A DNA stretch of 64,000 nt. Source: Hormiphora californensis. Taxonomy: Eukaryota > Ctenophora > Tentaculata > Cydippida > Pleurobrachiidae. Where the stretch lies: positions 7,165,239-7,229,238 of the forward strand of contig CM035359.1 of NCBI GenBank assembly GCA_020137815.1, read 5' to 3'. Every line of letters starts with the position of its first letter. The stretch's first letter is position 1. Shown in pieces: positions 45,274 through 57,160 of the stretch. Below the pieces are notes generated by a model. The model was not told where the DNA came from. It worked only from the letters and a program-made list of their open reading frames with translations, and did not search any database. A program made the position numbers and the translations under genes.

Positions 45274-47418
45274 CTATTTCTGGCATGTCACGTACTCATC
45301 CTCAATATCACAATACCTGGGCAGGCACCATCTCCACCTGCAGGAGAGATATTAAATATCAATTGTAGACGAGGCCAAGAAAAGAGTTTGTAAAAAGTTA
45401 TGCAGCAAATCCTTGTCAGATTACGCGACCCGGCCGGCTCGCGGAGCCGCACCGGGCCTCCGCCCTCCGGCCCGGTGCGAAGCGAGGGTTACGAAAGTAA
45501 CAAGCAAATCCTGGGAGACGTGATGGCATTGTCAGAGCATTGGCCTGGCCTTATTCCCATTTCTCTCAGTGCGAGAAATGTAGTCAGAGCATTGGCCTGA
45601 CAATGATGGTAAACTTTGAAAAACTGGAAGTTCAGTTATAGTGGAGGCAGTATGGTGTCACTGTCTGACGTCACATACCTTAGTTTTTTACCGTCAGCAG
45701 CACATTCACCAGGATAGTCCCAGGTAGTACACTCACAAGGTACAGGGGCCTGTCCGCTCTCCTCAGGGACTACTATTGGCTCCTCATCAGCTGTACTCTG
45801 CACCCTGCCTCCAGTTGTTGAATTACTCAACCAGTCTCCAGGTTCCAGTACCCCAGGACTGAAATCCAGCTGACAAAACTGCAAGGATCTGGAGGGAGGG
45901 ATTGGAAAATACTCATGGGACACATGTACCAACTTATAGGTCTAGCTGTACCAACTATTATGGGTCTAGCAATACTGCAGATCTCCTATTACAGTCGGAC
46001 CCCGATTTAGGGACACCCTCGGGGGAAAGGCTCTTGTCCACTAAATCGGGGTGTCCACTAAATCGGGGTCAAATAATGTTACTTTCCTATATCGGGGGAA
46101 AAATCCTGTCCCTAAATCGGGGTGCCACTAAATCGGGGGCCCCTAAATCGGGGTCCGACTGTACTATATAAACACATCACGCGACCTACACATGGGGGAT
46201 GAGATCAGGTCTGACAGTCCAGTGAAGCAACTTGGGGGTGGTGTCCAGACAAATGAAACCACCACATCGCTCTGGAGAGAGAGGGGAGTTCAGTGTTAGT
46301 GGTGGGGGTGGTGTCCAGACATATGAAACCACCACATCGCTCTGGAGAGAGAGGGGAGTTAGTGGTGGGAGTGGTATCCAGACATATGAAACCACCGCAT
46401 CGCTCTAGAGAGAGGGGGGAGTTCAGTGTTAGTGGTGGGGGTGGTGTCCAGACATATGAAACCACCACATCGCTCTGGAGAGAGAGGAGAGTTCAGTGTT
46501 AGTGGTGGGGGTGGTGTCCAGACATATGAAACCACCACATCGCTCTGGAGAGAGAGGGGAGTTCAGAGTTAATGGTGGGGTGGTGTCCAGACATATGAAA
46601 CCACCACATCGCTCTGGAGAGAGAGGGGAGTTCAAAGTTAGAGGGACCCGACATATCGAACAAATGAATTTGCAGGATGTACCATGCAACATGTATTGTG
46701 TTAGGACACCGAGATTGGAACACAACGCAGCTTTACCACTCCTGATAAGCTGATTTGACTCATGTGGGACTCATTACTCACGAATAACTTTGAGGGGGTT
46801 CCACACCCACCACATTACTCACGAATAACTTTGAGGGGGTTCCACACCCACCGTCCAGAGTTAAACTGAAAGAAGCACCCCTCAACACCCTCCTCTCCGC
46901 CATATTTAGGAATATCTTGCAGAACCTCGAGATGCCCACGAAGACCATACTGTGGAGGGGGTAGTTTTAAAAAACAAAATCGCTTGTATCGATGTATGAG
47001 GCCTGCTTTGTTTGATACTACCTTGGGGCCTGAGTCCGTCTTGGGTCGCTCATACACTGCCATCCCAGTTTTCAGCATCCTTTCTTTGTCTGTGTTGGCA
47101 GTTTTCACAGCAGTTGAGGAGCCTTTCTTTGTCTGGGGGTTCCTATAGTGTTGGTTAGATTTGATAAGAGCGGTTGCCATGGACACGAACCACTTTACAA
47201 GATTACCTGTTGCTAGGTTTTACCGTCTCACTGGCTGTTGTGACTGAAGATGTGATACTATAACTAGTAGTACTACCAGCTATATCTGTACCAGTTATAT
47301 CTGTACCAGTTACTGTTTCTGTTACTGTTTCTGCAGTAGTAGCAAGGGAGTCGGTGTTGGTGGTTGCAAGTACTAAACATGGTACAAAGACCACAGTCAA
47401 CAAATCTAGCAATCTCAT
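45274..47418 (-). CDS. Unrecognised secreted Cys/Trp protein, five exons
   Basis: Exons 47418-47207, 47142-47022, 46949-46819, 45888-45679, 45337-45274 (TAG) give 738 nt, 245 aa, all phases consistent. The N-terminus is a signal peptide (LLDLLTVVFVPCLVLA) followed by a Thr/Ser-rich, likely O-glycosylated stretch with TVTETVTGTDITGTDIAG. After a basic exon, the core reads YGLRGHLEVLQDIPKYGG, then CFFQFNSGRWVWNPLKVIRE, SLQFCQLDFSPGVLEPGDWL, CECTTWDYPGEC and finally WRWCLPRYCD with TCQK at the end. About eight cysteines in the mature part suggest disulfide bonds. I do not recognise the family. The 3' end of exon 3 and its donor are duplicated in tandem (46772-46853), so donor choice decides the frame. 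Confidence 0.7.
45404..45511. repeat. GC-rich hairpin cluster between 9-bp direct repeats
   Basis: CGCACCGGGCC (45448-45458) and GGCCCGGTGCG (about 45469-45479) form the main stem; outer pairing includes GCTCGC/GCGAG and TTACG/CGTAA-type ends. GCAAATCCT occurs at 45404-45412 and 45503-45511 on either side. Lies within the intron upstream of the last exon. Confidence 0.65.
45992..46161. mobile_element. MITE with CAGTCGG termini
   Basis: 170 bp, starts CAGTCGGACCCCGATTTA and ends in its complement, flanked by TA. Internal DNA repeats 'ccactaaatcggggt'. Lies in intron 3-4 of the secreted Cys/Trp gene. Confidence 0.85.
46215..46640. repeat. Tandem array, unit about 60-68 bp, in intron
   Basis: Seven copies containing gtgtccagacatatgaaacc and acatcgctctggagagag, with variable 'gttcagtgttagtggtgg' spacers. 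Confidence 0.9.
46772..46853 (-). repeat. 41-bp tandem duplication across a splice donor
   Basis: The end of exon 3 (coding WNPLKVIRE) plus gtaatg is repeated with a 41-bp period. Only use of the upstream donor (exon end 46819) keeps the frame; reading into the copy gives CGT GAG TAA. Confidence 0.85.
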
Positions 47419-47779
47419 AATGTGACAACGCGGCATGTAGATTTTCAGTGACAGCTCTTGTTTTGTCTGGACCCTCCTCCGAGTAAAACACATTGTTTTA
47501 AACTTGACATGTCTTTTGCAGTGGGTATAGATTTGCAATTTAAAATAATAAATTAAGCTCATTAACAAAATCACTACAATCACAATCATTGATTAATCAG
47601 AGTCTATTATAGAGTCTTCTGCAGTGTTTGTTTTCTCGCTCTTCTTGCGACGTGATCTTCACAAAACTTCACAAATCTAAAAAGTCACTAAAGTGGTCCT
47701 TATTTGTACTTGTAGACTTTCTCCCTTGGACAGATCAATTCTAGGACCCTCTGGTTGGTACTTGGTCGTATTGCCTTCA

Positions 47780-49418
47780 TCAGTTTCCTGTTTTCTTGCA
47801 CTTTGCCCTCCGGTTTTGGAACCAAACCTAACAAAGTCAGTGGCTTAATAAACAAAGACGGTGGTTTAAAGACAATACCATGATGGCAATTAGAACGAGG
47901 TTGATGATGATAGAAATTAAGGTAGTGTATAGATTCTATTATACCTGGACTTGTATCTGGGCTAAGTTGAGTTCCTTAGCTAAGTTACATCGCTGGTTCG
48001 GGGTCAGGTAGGGATGTTTCTGAAATGTCTTCTCCATATTCAACAACTGTTCCCGGGAGAATGTTGTCCGGCGTTTCCTAGACTTCATAAACCCTGCAAT
48101 TAGTTTGATTATTTAGTGAACGACAGTCTATGAACGTTCATACTTAGTTCTTGAACTCAATGTATAAATTTAAAATCCATCTTAAAATATAATAATCACG
48201 TACCGTGCTTCCCCAATCCAGATGCCACAAAAGTCGTCCAGTTGAGAGCTTGCGGACCAGTCACAAAATTAGGTCCAAAGTTATTAACCAACTGCTGTTA
48301 AAACAGTGATCGTTAAATAAGAAAAACTATAGGACGCTGGCTAGTTAGGCCGGGGGCTAATCTAAGTACCCTTTCCCCGATGAACCCCCGTCCTAGCCCG
48401 GGCAAAACAACCCTCTCTCCCTCTCTTTTTATCAGTTCATCTCTCTTTTTCTTTTCTAACCTCTGCTAGATTCCTGATGAATGACATCTGTTCAAGAGAG
48501 GGATGTCCCATAACAGTGGGCTGCTCTGATGGATCAGAAAGGATGGACTGTTGAGGGCCCATGGTAGAAAGTGACGTCTTCCCAAGAGATTCAATATTTT
48601 CTGGGTCTGCTAAAAAGAATAAAAAACAGTTTAACTCTCAAGTACAAAACTAAACTTAGTAAGTTGTTCCTTAGAATTAACTATTTTTTCCCTGCCCGGG
48701 TGAATGCCGAAGGCATTCACCCGGATGATCTTTTTAGCACGCACGTGCTAAAAAGATCATTCAGGGTTTAGAAATCAGCAGATCGTGGAGTTAACTAAAA
48801 GTGTCCGTCCGTCCGTCCACCGTTACACATAGTAACAAAGCCTGCTCCTTCATAAAACTTTCAGCTCACACTTTGTTGATGCAACAAAGGAAATGATTAA
48901 AACACACTGTGGCGCGCAATTACTCACTCGTAACACTTCCTACTTTCACCTGAAATCACTTTGGGTACCCTACAGCCGTACCATGACGTGGTAGCAAGTC
49001 TTCTAAGCATGAAACTACTATCACACAATAGTGTGACTGGAGTTAAGATCAGGGTATAGGTATTGGTAAAGTTGAAGCACTTGGTAACCAACTAGGGTCT
49101 CCTAAGCAACTGTCTTGGTTATCATAGCAACTGCCTTGGTTACCATAGCAATTGCTTTGATTACCATAGCAACCACCCTGGATACCATAGCAACTAACAT
49201 CGTATCAGCCAAAAATTGCTCTTTGAGTGCAAAATTCATCCGGAAATCCAGTTTTAAAGCTTAGTCATCAATTTTACACCCATCTGGGGCAGGGAAACAC
49301 CGCATTATGAATACATAATGCAATAATTCTTGTTAAACAACTTACATTTTGTATCTCTCGTTGCTGCGTCAAGAATTCTGGTGATGGAAAAGGGGTGAAC
49401 AGTCATGGCTCCTTGCAT
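47780..49418 (-). CDS. Homeodomain transcription factor with N-terminal eh1 motif
   Basis: Exons 49418-49346, 48606-48461, 48294-48204, 48093-47945, 47827-47780 (TGA) sum to 507 nt, 168 aa, in phase. Residues 7-17 are VHPFSITRILD, a close match to the eh1 Groucho-binding consensus (FS-I-x-x-I-L), implying a repressor. A Pro/Gln/Ser spacer follows. The homeodomain starts RKRRTTFSREQLLNMEKTFQ, continues with NQRCNLAKELNLAQIQVQ, and ends VWFQNRRAKCKKTGN at the stop codon, so the homeodomain is the C-terminus. WFQNRRAK gives Gln at position 50 and Asn at 51. The intron between VQ and VW (46/47) is a position common in PRD-class genes but not exclusive to them; ANTP/NK-like and PRD-like are both open. 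Confidence 0.85.
48696..48762. repeat. Double hairpin in homeobox intron 1
   Basis: CCGGGTGAATGCC GAA GGCATTCACCCGG (48696-48724) followed directly by an A/T-rich stem ATGATCTTTTTAGCACG with its complement (48726-48761). Perfect stems, first loop 3 nt. Confidence 0.9.
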
Positions 49419-50725
<1,307 letters not shown>

Positions 50726-52080
50726 CTACAAGCCGAGTTCTAATCTTCGCTCTAGCTCTTGGATTTCATCCTGGTAATTTATTATTTCGAGCTGAAGATA
50801 GTTCTCTAACATCTTCTCATCTTCAGTCTTGTCATCCTCTTTGTCATCCTCTTTCTCATCCTCTTTCTCATCTTCTTTCTCATCCTCTTTCTCATCCTCT
50901 TTCTCATCCTCTTTGTCATCCTCTTTCTCATCCTCTTTCTCATCCTCTTTCTCATCTTCTTTCTCATCCTCTTTGTCATCCTCTTTCTCATCCTCTTTCT
51001 CATCCTCTTTCTCATCCTCTTTCTCATCCTCTTTCTCATAATTATCATCTTTTCCATCATCATTCTCATCAATACAATATCCGCATGTTTTGGCACATAA
51101 AGCAGCATTCTTTTTATTCCGTGGATGTGTGACTATTTTACTACGACACCAACCATGTTTCAACTGCACATTACAGTAGGAAGAATGACCCTCCTGATCG
51201 TGGCAGAGTCCAGCCGGGGGTGGAGTGGGCGGTGCAGTTGTTGGTTTGGGTGTTGGCTTAGGTGTTGGCTTTGGTTTGGGTGTCGGCTTGTACCTCAACT
51301 CTGAAAAGAGTGGAGTTGGGTCAAATTGTTTAGTCATGTAACCTTTCGGCCACTCCAAACTCTCAAGTAAAACCAGGAATTATAAATACAACGAAGCTTA
51401 CCATCATCAAACTCCATGTCCTTGGCACAGCTAATCAAAGCAGACACGACATTGTCGTTATTTGGCTTGTCAAATAGAAAATGTTTGGATTCCGGTCCGG
51501 CAAATGCGTGGCTGGAGGAGTACAAACTGCACAACATCCTGTGGCCCCCGTAAGCAGAGAAAGCGACACACCCATACATATCCCTGCACTTGTCTCGGCA
51601 CTCCTTTAAACCATTCTCAAAGCCCATCCGAGGTACTCCCCGCATATAAGTACCATAGTTGATTTTGTTTCTAAAGTAACAGCTTTCTTCACCTGCAAAA
51701 GTTCAAAGTTTTCAATATCCAATGTTATAACTATTGAATATTATTTTGACATTTGAAAGTAAAGTGATTAAACGTTAACGTTTGCAAATATCGGCAAACG
51801 GCAGATAGTCGGCAGTCGTGCAAAATGTTTTACCAGTTTTTGGAATGGGGTCTTCTGTGTTACATGTTCCACAGGTTTGCTTGCATCTGGATTCCTTCAC
51901 GCTCCACATCTTGCACCTCCAATCTGTACTTTCTATATCTGCACACCATTCTTTATCTCTGTCCTCGCATCCAATTCTAGATTCATCTTCAGGCGGCTCA
52001 GTAGGGGGAAATGGAGTCTCATCCTCTGCAATAACATTCACAGTACCGAGAATCAGCAGAAGCAGTAAAACGCGAACCAT
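50726..52080 (-). CDS. Secreted ShKT / PAN-like protein with acidic KEDE tail
   Basis: Exons 52080-51834, 51692-51402, 51300-50726 (TAG), 1113 nt, 370 aa, in phase. Signal peptide (VLLLLLILGTVNVIA). First ShKT domain: CEDRDKEWCADIESTDWRC to CKQTCGTC. Exon 2 is a Cys-rich PAN/apple-like module (ECRDKCRDMYGCVAFSAYGG). A Pro/Thr/Lys linker (KPTPKPTPKPTT) leads to a second ShKT domain (CHDQEGHSSYCNVQLKHGWC to CAKTCGYC). The C-terminus is about 17 KEDE/KEDD tetrapeptides (12-bp repeat at 50818-51038) and a short helix ending RRLELGL. ShKT domains are six-Cys extracellular modules found in enzymes and many secreted proteins; no catalytic domain is present and no function is assigned. Confidence 0.8.
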
Positions 52081-52421
52081 GATAGCGTCACTCACCCACA
52101 GAACGTAACTCCAAAAGACTAAAGTGCTACTGCTCCGATTGATCCAGGAACCAAATACCCCCCTTTGCCATGGCAACGCCTCCGCAACCGGTCAAGCATG
52201 GGTTTTTGAAAGAGCGCGCGCGATTAAAATTCAAATAACAACTGTGCACTTTTATAGTAAGAAGTGCTGCGCGCGTCCCACTGAAAAGCTTATTGGAGGA
52301 ATTGCCACTGAGACACAGATTTTAAACGACAAATTTGTTTATTATTTGGTAAAAATTGTAAATTGAAAAAAGTGAATTCGTTAAACATTGCTTGAAACAC
52401 GATGAAACAGACAGGTTCTCT
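52081..52421. other. Short intergenic, nothing recognised
   Basis: Separates the 5' end of the ShKT gene from the 3' end of the next gene. AT-rich; no supported feature. Confidence 0.5.
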
Positions 52422-55400
52422 TTAAGAAGCATAAACTACACTGTCAATAATACTGGCATTTCTCTGCATTTCCTTATCAAGTAAATTTAGTTCCTGTCTA
52501 GCATTCGGTTCAGTGTGTCTCATATCTACTTGTACACCCACTGCATTTCCCTCACTTTCAATGTACCCATCCCAAGATTCCCTGTCACTCTGCTCATAGG
52601 GAAGAAATTGAATCAATCGAAATGGAATGGCTAGTGTCTGGTTGCACTTTGAATCAGTCTCAAACTTTTTGGGCTGATCTTTTCTCGGGTATTCAGTTGT
52701 GGGTAACTCCTTGTCAGCTTCTATACCACCAAGATCACGTGAGAGATTTAATGACAATTCAATGTCTCGTGGTGTTTCACATATCTTGTGTTCCTCTTCG
52801 AATTCTTGTGCTATTGACAGCTCAAGTTGTAGTGAGGGCGCGAGAAAATGTCCAAAGTGTCCGGGGAAGTCTTCAAAATCAGTAAGCTCAGCTTCAGAAT
52901 TGAAAACTGAGGGGATCGGAGGTAGGGAGATGTCATCATCGGAGAAGTTTTCAATTGATGGGTGGTGGTATAGAGGTGGAACTGGCAGGTAAGCAGGTAG
53001 GTCTGTCTCCTGATATTGGATATCGGGTGATGTTGAAGAGGGAGAGATATATCTTGGAGTTGTGACGTCATCACGTGGAGTTGTGACGTCATCACGTGGA
53101 GTTGTGACGTCACTACGAGGGGTGCCACAACTGGACCCCTGATCTCTGGGAGGTGACATGTCAATTCGGAATGAGTTCAGAAGATGCTCCGTATCCAACT
53201 CTTCAAACAGTTCCTCCATCTTTCTCCTCTTTTCTGAAAAAGAAAGAAAATAGTTAGAAACCGAACTCAATAAAGGGAGGAATGTTAATCAAAAAAAGAA
53301 ACAGTTGTTTTAACTCACCATCATTTTCGTATTGTAGAGTTGAAAATAGTTCATCCACTTCTCCCTCATCGAACTGCGGGATACTCTCACACGTCAACAC
53401 ACCTGTAGACATGGGAGATACTGTGATGATACTACCTATACTGTGATGTATCATGATGATGTATCACGATACCTGGTTTGGGTTGAAACAAAAACCTACC
53501 AACAAATCTACCGGGTAACAGACAAACAGACAAACAGTTGACAAACACACAAACAGGTGACAGACAACTACTGCAACTACGCACCATCAACATGTCTGTG
53601 GGGGTGACTACTGCATGGGTTGCCTGGATCTATTGAGCAGGAGGGTTTATTATCCTCTTGAGACCAGATATTCACCATTACCTAGTGGGAGAGAATGTGT
53701 GGAGTATTATCTACTACAGTCTGACCCCGATTTACCGGGCAATACCTGTTCCCCCGAGCATCCCATTAAATCAGTGTCCGCCAGTAAAACTAATTGATAG
53801 AATCGAATCTTTGATCTTCACTTTTCACAATTCTATCCGGCTTTCTAGAGCAGCACCAAGAGGCTCGCGGTATTCGTGTATCTCTGATCCATGCAATTAT
53901 CTCTTCTCAAGCAATATCCCCCAGCTAAATAACTCTAGTACTCTCTCTCTCTCTCTCTCTCACATCCCTCTCTCTCTCTCTCTCTCTCTCTCCTGCCCCT
54001 ATCATTTCATCACCCGTGCCAAGGCGGTTGCTAGGGTTACCCTTGGAAGAGCGAGACTCTCCTATTGTTGTTTGTAAGGAAATTGCATGATCCCATCTCT
54101 ATAGCTGGGTTCTCAGTTCTTTCTCTCTCTCTCTCCCTCTCTCACTCACTTTCTCTCTCTCCTCTTGGTCCCTTGGATTTACGCTTACTGCAGTGTTACT
54201 ATCTTATTAGATTTAAAGATCCATTGAGGGAGAGAGAAGAATATATATAAGAGGAGCGGAGCGACCTTACCAAAATTAGTTGTTGCTATGGTAACCAAGT
54301 AGGGATGGGAAGAAATAAAAAACCTAGTGGAGACGTTGTAAGCTAATTCACCAAAACTGAACTGAATGGAATGTTGCCTCAATCTACCTGGATATTGGAG
54401 GGGTCGATAGCACCAGCTCCAGAACAGGGTATATTGATAACATGGTAGTCACCTTCATCTGTCACCTGAAAATACAGATTTTATTAACACTGACACCAGC
54501 TTGAACTATTATATTACATCGTTGTTTTGATTTATTAACCAACCTCAGCAGTAGAGGTATTGGGTCTCTGAGATCTCTGATCAGGGAGTCGAGGTGAAAA
54601 TGTTGATTTCCTTAGGTTGTCCAGAATTCGTTTCTTTGGTGACTCTGATCTTGAGACGGCCGGGAGTATTGAAGAAGAGGCAGTATTTACAGAAATCTCT
54701 GGTACCACATCAACAGAGCTTGGTTCCATGACCTCATAAGAGTGTAGTTTTGTTGTAGGTGAAGCTACTGTAATAGAACCTTCTAGATTTACAGGTTTAC
54801 ATGTCTCAGCTATTGGTGATGTATCTGGTACAACAGGCACACTGATGACAGTTGTTTGGCTATCGGTTTCTGAGTACCCTCCCTCTGACACACTATCACC
54901 CTCGTTACCAAGGGGACCATCCTTGTTACCAAGGGGACCATCCTCGTTACCAAGGGGACCACCCTCGTTACCAAGGGGACCACCCTCGTTACCAAGGGGA
55001 CCATCCTCGTTACCAAGGGGACCATCCTCGTTACCAAGGGGACCATCAACCGACTGTTCTTCAAAACAGACTTTTTGAGAAATTTCAGTGTCTGAAGCAG
55101 ACATGGTTTTCTCTGCAACATGGTTCTGTACATCATCTTGTTCCCCCTCTCCCACCACCCCACTAATAATAACAGTTTCTGCACTATCCGATTGTAACTG
55201 ATCAGTTGTGACGTCATTGTGATCAGCTGTGACGTCATTGTGATCCTTTGTGACGTCATTGTGATCAGCTGTGACGTCATTGTGATCAGCTGTGACGTCA
55301 TTGTGATCTATTGTGACGTCATTGTGATCAGTTGTGACGTCATTGTGATCAGTTGTGACGTCATTGTGATCAGTTGTGACGTCATTGTGATCAGTTGCCC

Positions 55401-57160
55401 CATCATTGTGATCACTTTGTGACGTCATCTTTGTGACGTCATCTCCAAACACAAGACTAGTCTGGCAATCAGCATAAGTACCAGATCTCTCCCACTGACA
55501 ACCCGTCTCCTTCCTTGGTGAGAGCTGTGCCTCTGCGGAGTGCTGCTCGGTCTGGGTGAATGAGTCACTGAGACAAGTTATATCATTAGTTGGGGTGGCA
55601 GAACGATCAGAAACAGCAGGGGATGGGGAGCGGAGTAGTTCTGCTGGTTGTAGGGATATCGCCTTTTTCAACTGAAAAAGAGGGAAACATGTCTCAGATG
55701 ACCGCATATTCAATATTTACTGTGATAAAACTAAATGTAACTGAAACAGCTGATAGAATCAACTCACATCTTGAAAATAGTCCAGAACTACAGAGTCAGT
55801 TAGTTTCTTTGGTTGTTCTTCCTTGTCTTGCAGGATATTGCTCTGTGGGACGAAATGTAAATGTGATATTGGAAATATTGACTCTTGTTCCTTTTACTTG
55901 GTATGCTTTGCAGGCTCAATCACCATCATGTGTGTATGAGACAATAATGATAATGATTGAAACTCTGTAACGGTCACAGTTTGAATTAATCAGTAATATG
56001 ATCCCGCTCTGAGGTGATGAAGGGGGCCACCCCTGTGTGTCACAGGGACCTGGGTGGACAGCTGGACAGCTGCCAAGTAAATCATGAAACACACACATGC
56101 ACATGACGGAATAGGGAATGAGGAAAATGGTAGATATTTCTAAATCTGGAAAATGATACAGGGTGCTGCACTCTTTCGATGGTGTACCCGGTACACCAAC
56201 GAAAGCAATGACTCACATGTGCGGCAAGATATTTTGAAAGAGAATCCTCCCCATTAGCAAATGCCTTGTACTCGGAGATGTTACTGAACAGACTCTGGGT
56301 ACTGCTAACACTTGGGATACTGAGGAATATGAAATAGATTAGGAATTAGGATTGTGAAATTGTCACATCAATAAAATACAGCCATAATTTTTATATCGTA
56401 CCTGAAATAATCGTCCTCCATAAATTTTCCCTGGCTAAGTGTTTCCTCGTATACACTACTGGGCTGGTCCAATAACCCGGAACCACCTTTACCGACCTGG
56501 GGGGGGGAGATTATTTATCATGGATTCCAGGGGAGTGGGGTTCTGGAGACATTTGGATAACGTCCAGTGTGTGCTAGTCGTTAGTGAGACGACATTGTTT
56601 GGGGATGGTATCTAGTATCTGATCTAATAGAAAGGTGCAGCTCCAATGAGACATACCTGGTGAACAAGGTCGGCAGGGTTGAGAACATTCGATGTTTTCT
56701 TCTCAGCCAGATTATTCTGAATACTAGAAGCAAGGCCCATTGCTTTACTCAGGGAACGAATTCGGATTTTTATGTCATCTGAGGACGGACCTTCCTCTGT
56801 TTTGTCCTCCACAACAACTTTGGGCCGCTCTATCGCTTTCTTAGCAGCCAATCTCCCCTCTACTCTCTTCCATAGTTCATCATTAGACGGAAGTTTTACA
56901 GGGCTGGGCTCAGCATCTCCCCTTTCAAAACTTTTATCAAACCCTCTCCCATACTCCACCTTCTCTTGAAGTCTCCTCAATACCCTGTCTTGTAGTAGCT
57001 CTCTAAAGGATGGTTTCTCAGACATCTTATCAGACGATGGCTGATCTGAGTTTTGCTCCGATAAGTCGGGGGAGCCTCCGCCCGAGAGATTGTCCTCCTC
57101 AGAAACTGTAACTACACTTTCACAGGCGATATTTAGAGGTAACGCGTTCAAATCATTCAT
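52422..57160 (-). CDS. Unrecognised 991-aa Ser/Asp-rich protein, nine exons
   Basis: Exons 57160-56657, 56496-56402, 56319-56217, 55842-55768, 55671-54544, 54465-54388, 53681-53585, 53402-53319, 53233-52422 (TAA); 2976 nt, all phases consistent. No signal peptide or membrane segment, so cytosolic or nuclear. Exon 1 has a charged region (FRELLQDRVLRRLQEKVEYG, LWKRVEGRLAAKKAIERP). Later exons have short acidic helices (EGEVDELFSTLQYEND, EKRRKMEELFEELD). Much of the protein looks disordered and contains three 7-residue tandem repeats: DHNDVT[A/T] about ten times, GPLGNED/GPLGNEG about seven, and DDVTTPR three times, each from a 21-bp DNA repeat. I do not recognise the family; a scaffold or centrosomal protein would fit the composition but there is no motif for it. 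Confidence 0.75.
53053..53115 (-). repeat. 21-bp coding repeat with TGACGTCA and CACGTG
   Basis: Three units of gtgacgtcatcacgtggagtt coding DDVTTPR. Confidence 0.9.
53717..53784. mobile_element. Degenerate CAGTCGG-family MITE
   Basis: Starts CAGTCTGACCCCGATTTACC and ends near gtgtccgccag with TA outside; 68 bp, diverged relative of 8736-8868 and 45992-46161. Lies in an intron of the 991-aa gene. Confidence 0.6.
54893..55050 (-). repeat. 21-bp coding repeat GPLGNED
   Basis: Seven to eight units of ttaccaaggggaccatcctcg (plus strand). Confidence 0.9.
55196..55437 (-). repeat. 21-bp coding repeat with TGACGTCA
   Basis: About eleven units of gatcagttgtgacgtcattgt (plus strand) coding DHNDVTT variants; most units keep the 8-bp palindrome TGACGTCA. 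Confidence 0.9.

Noticed and set aside
50829-51108. Plus- and minus-strand low-complexity frames over the KEDE repeat
   Set aside because: The in-phase exon of the ShKT gene explains the repeat; the others are shadow frames.
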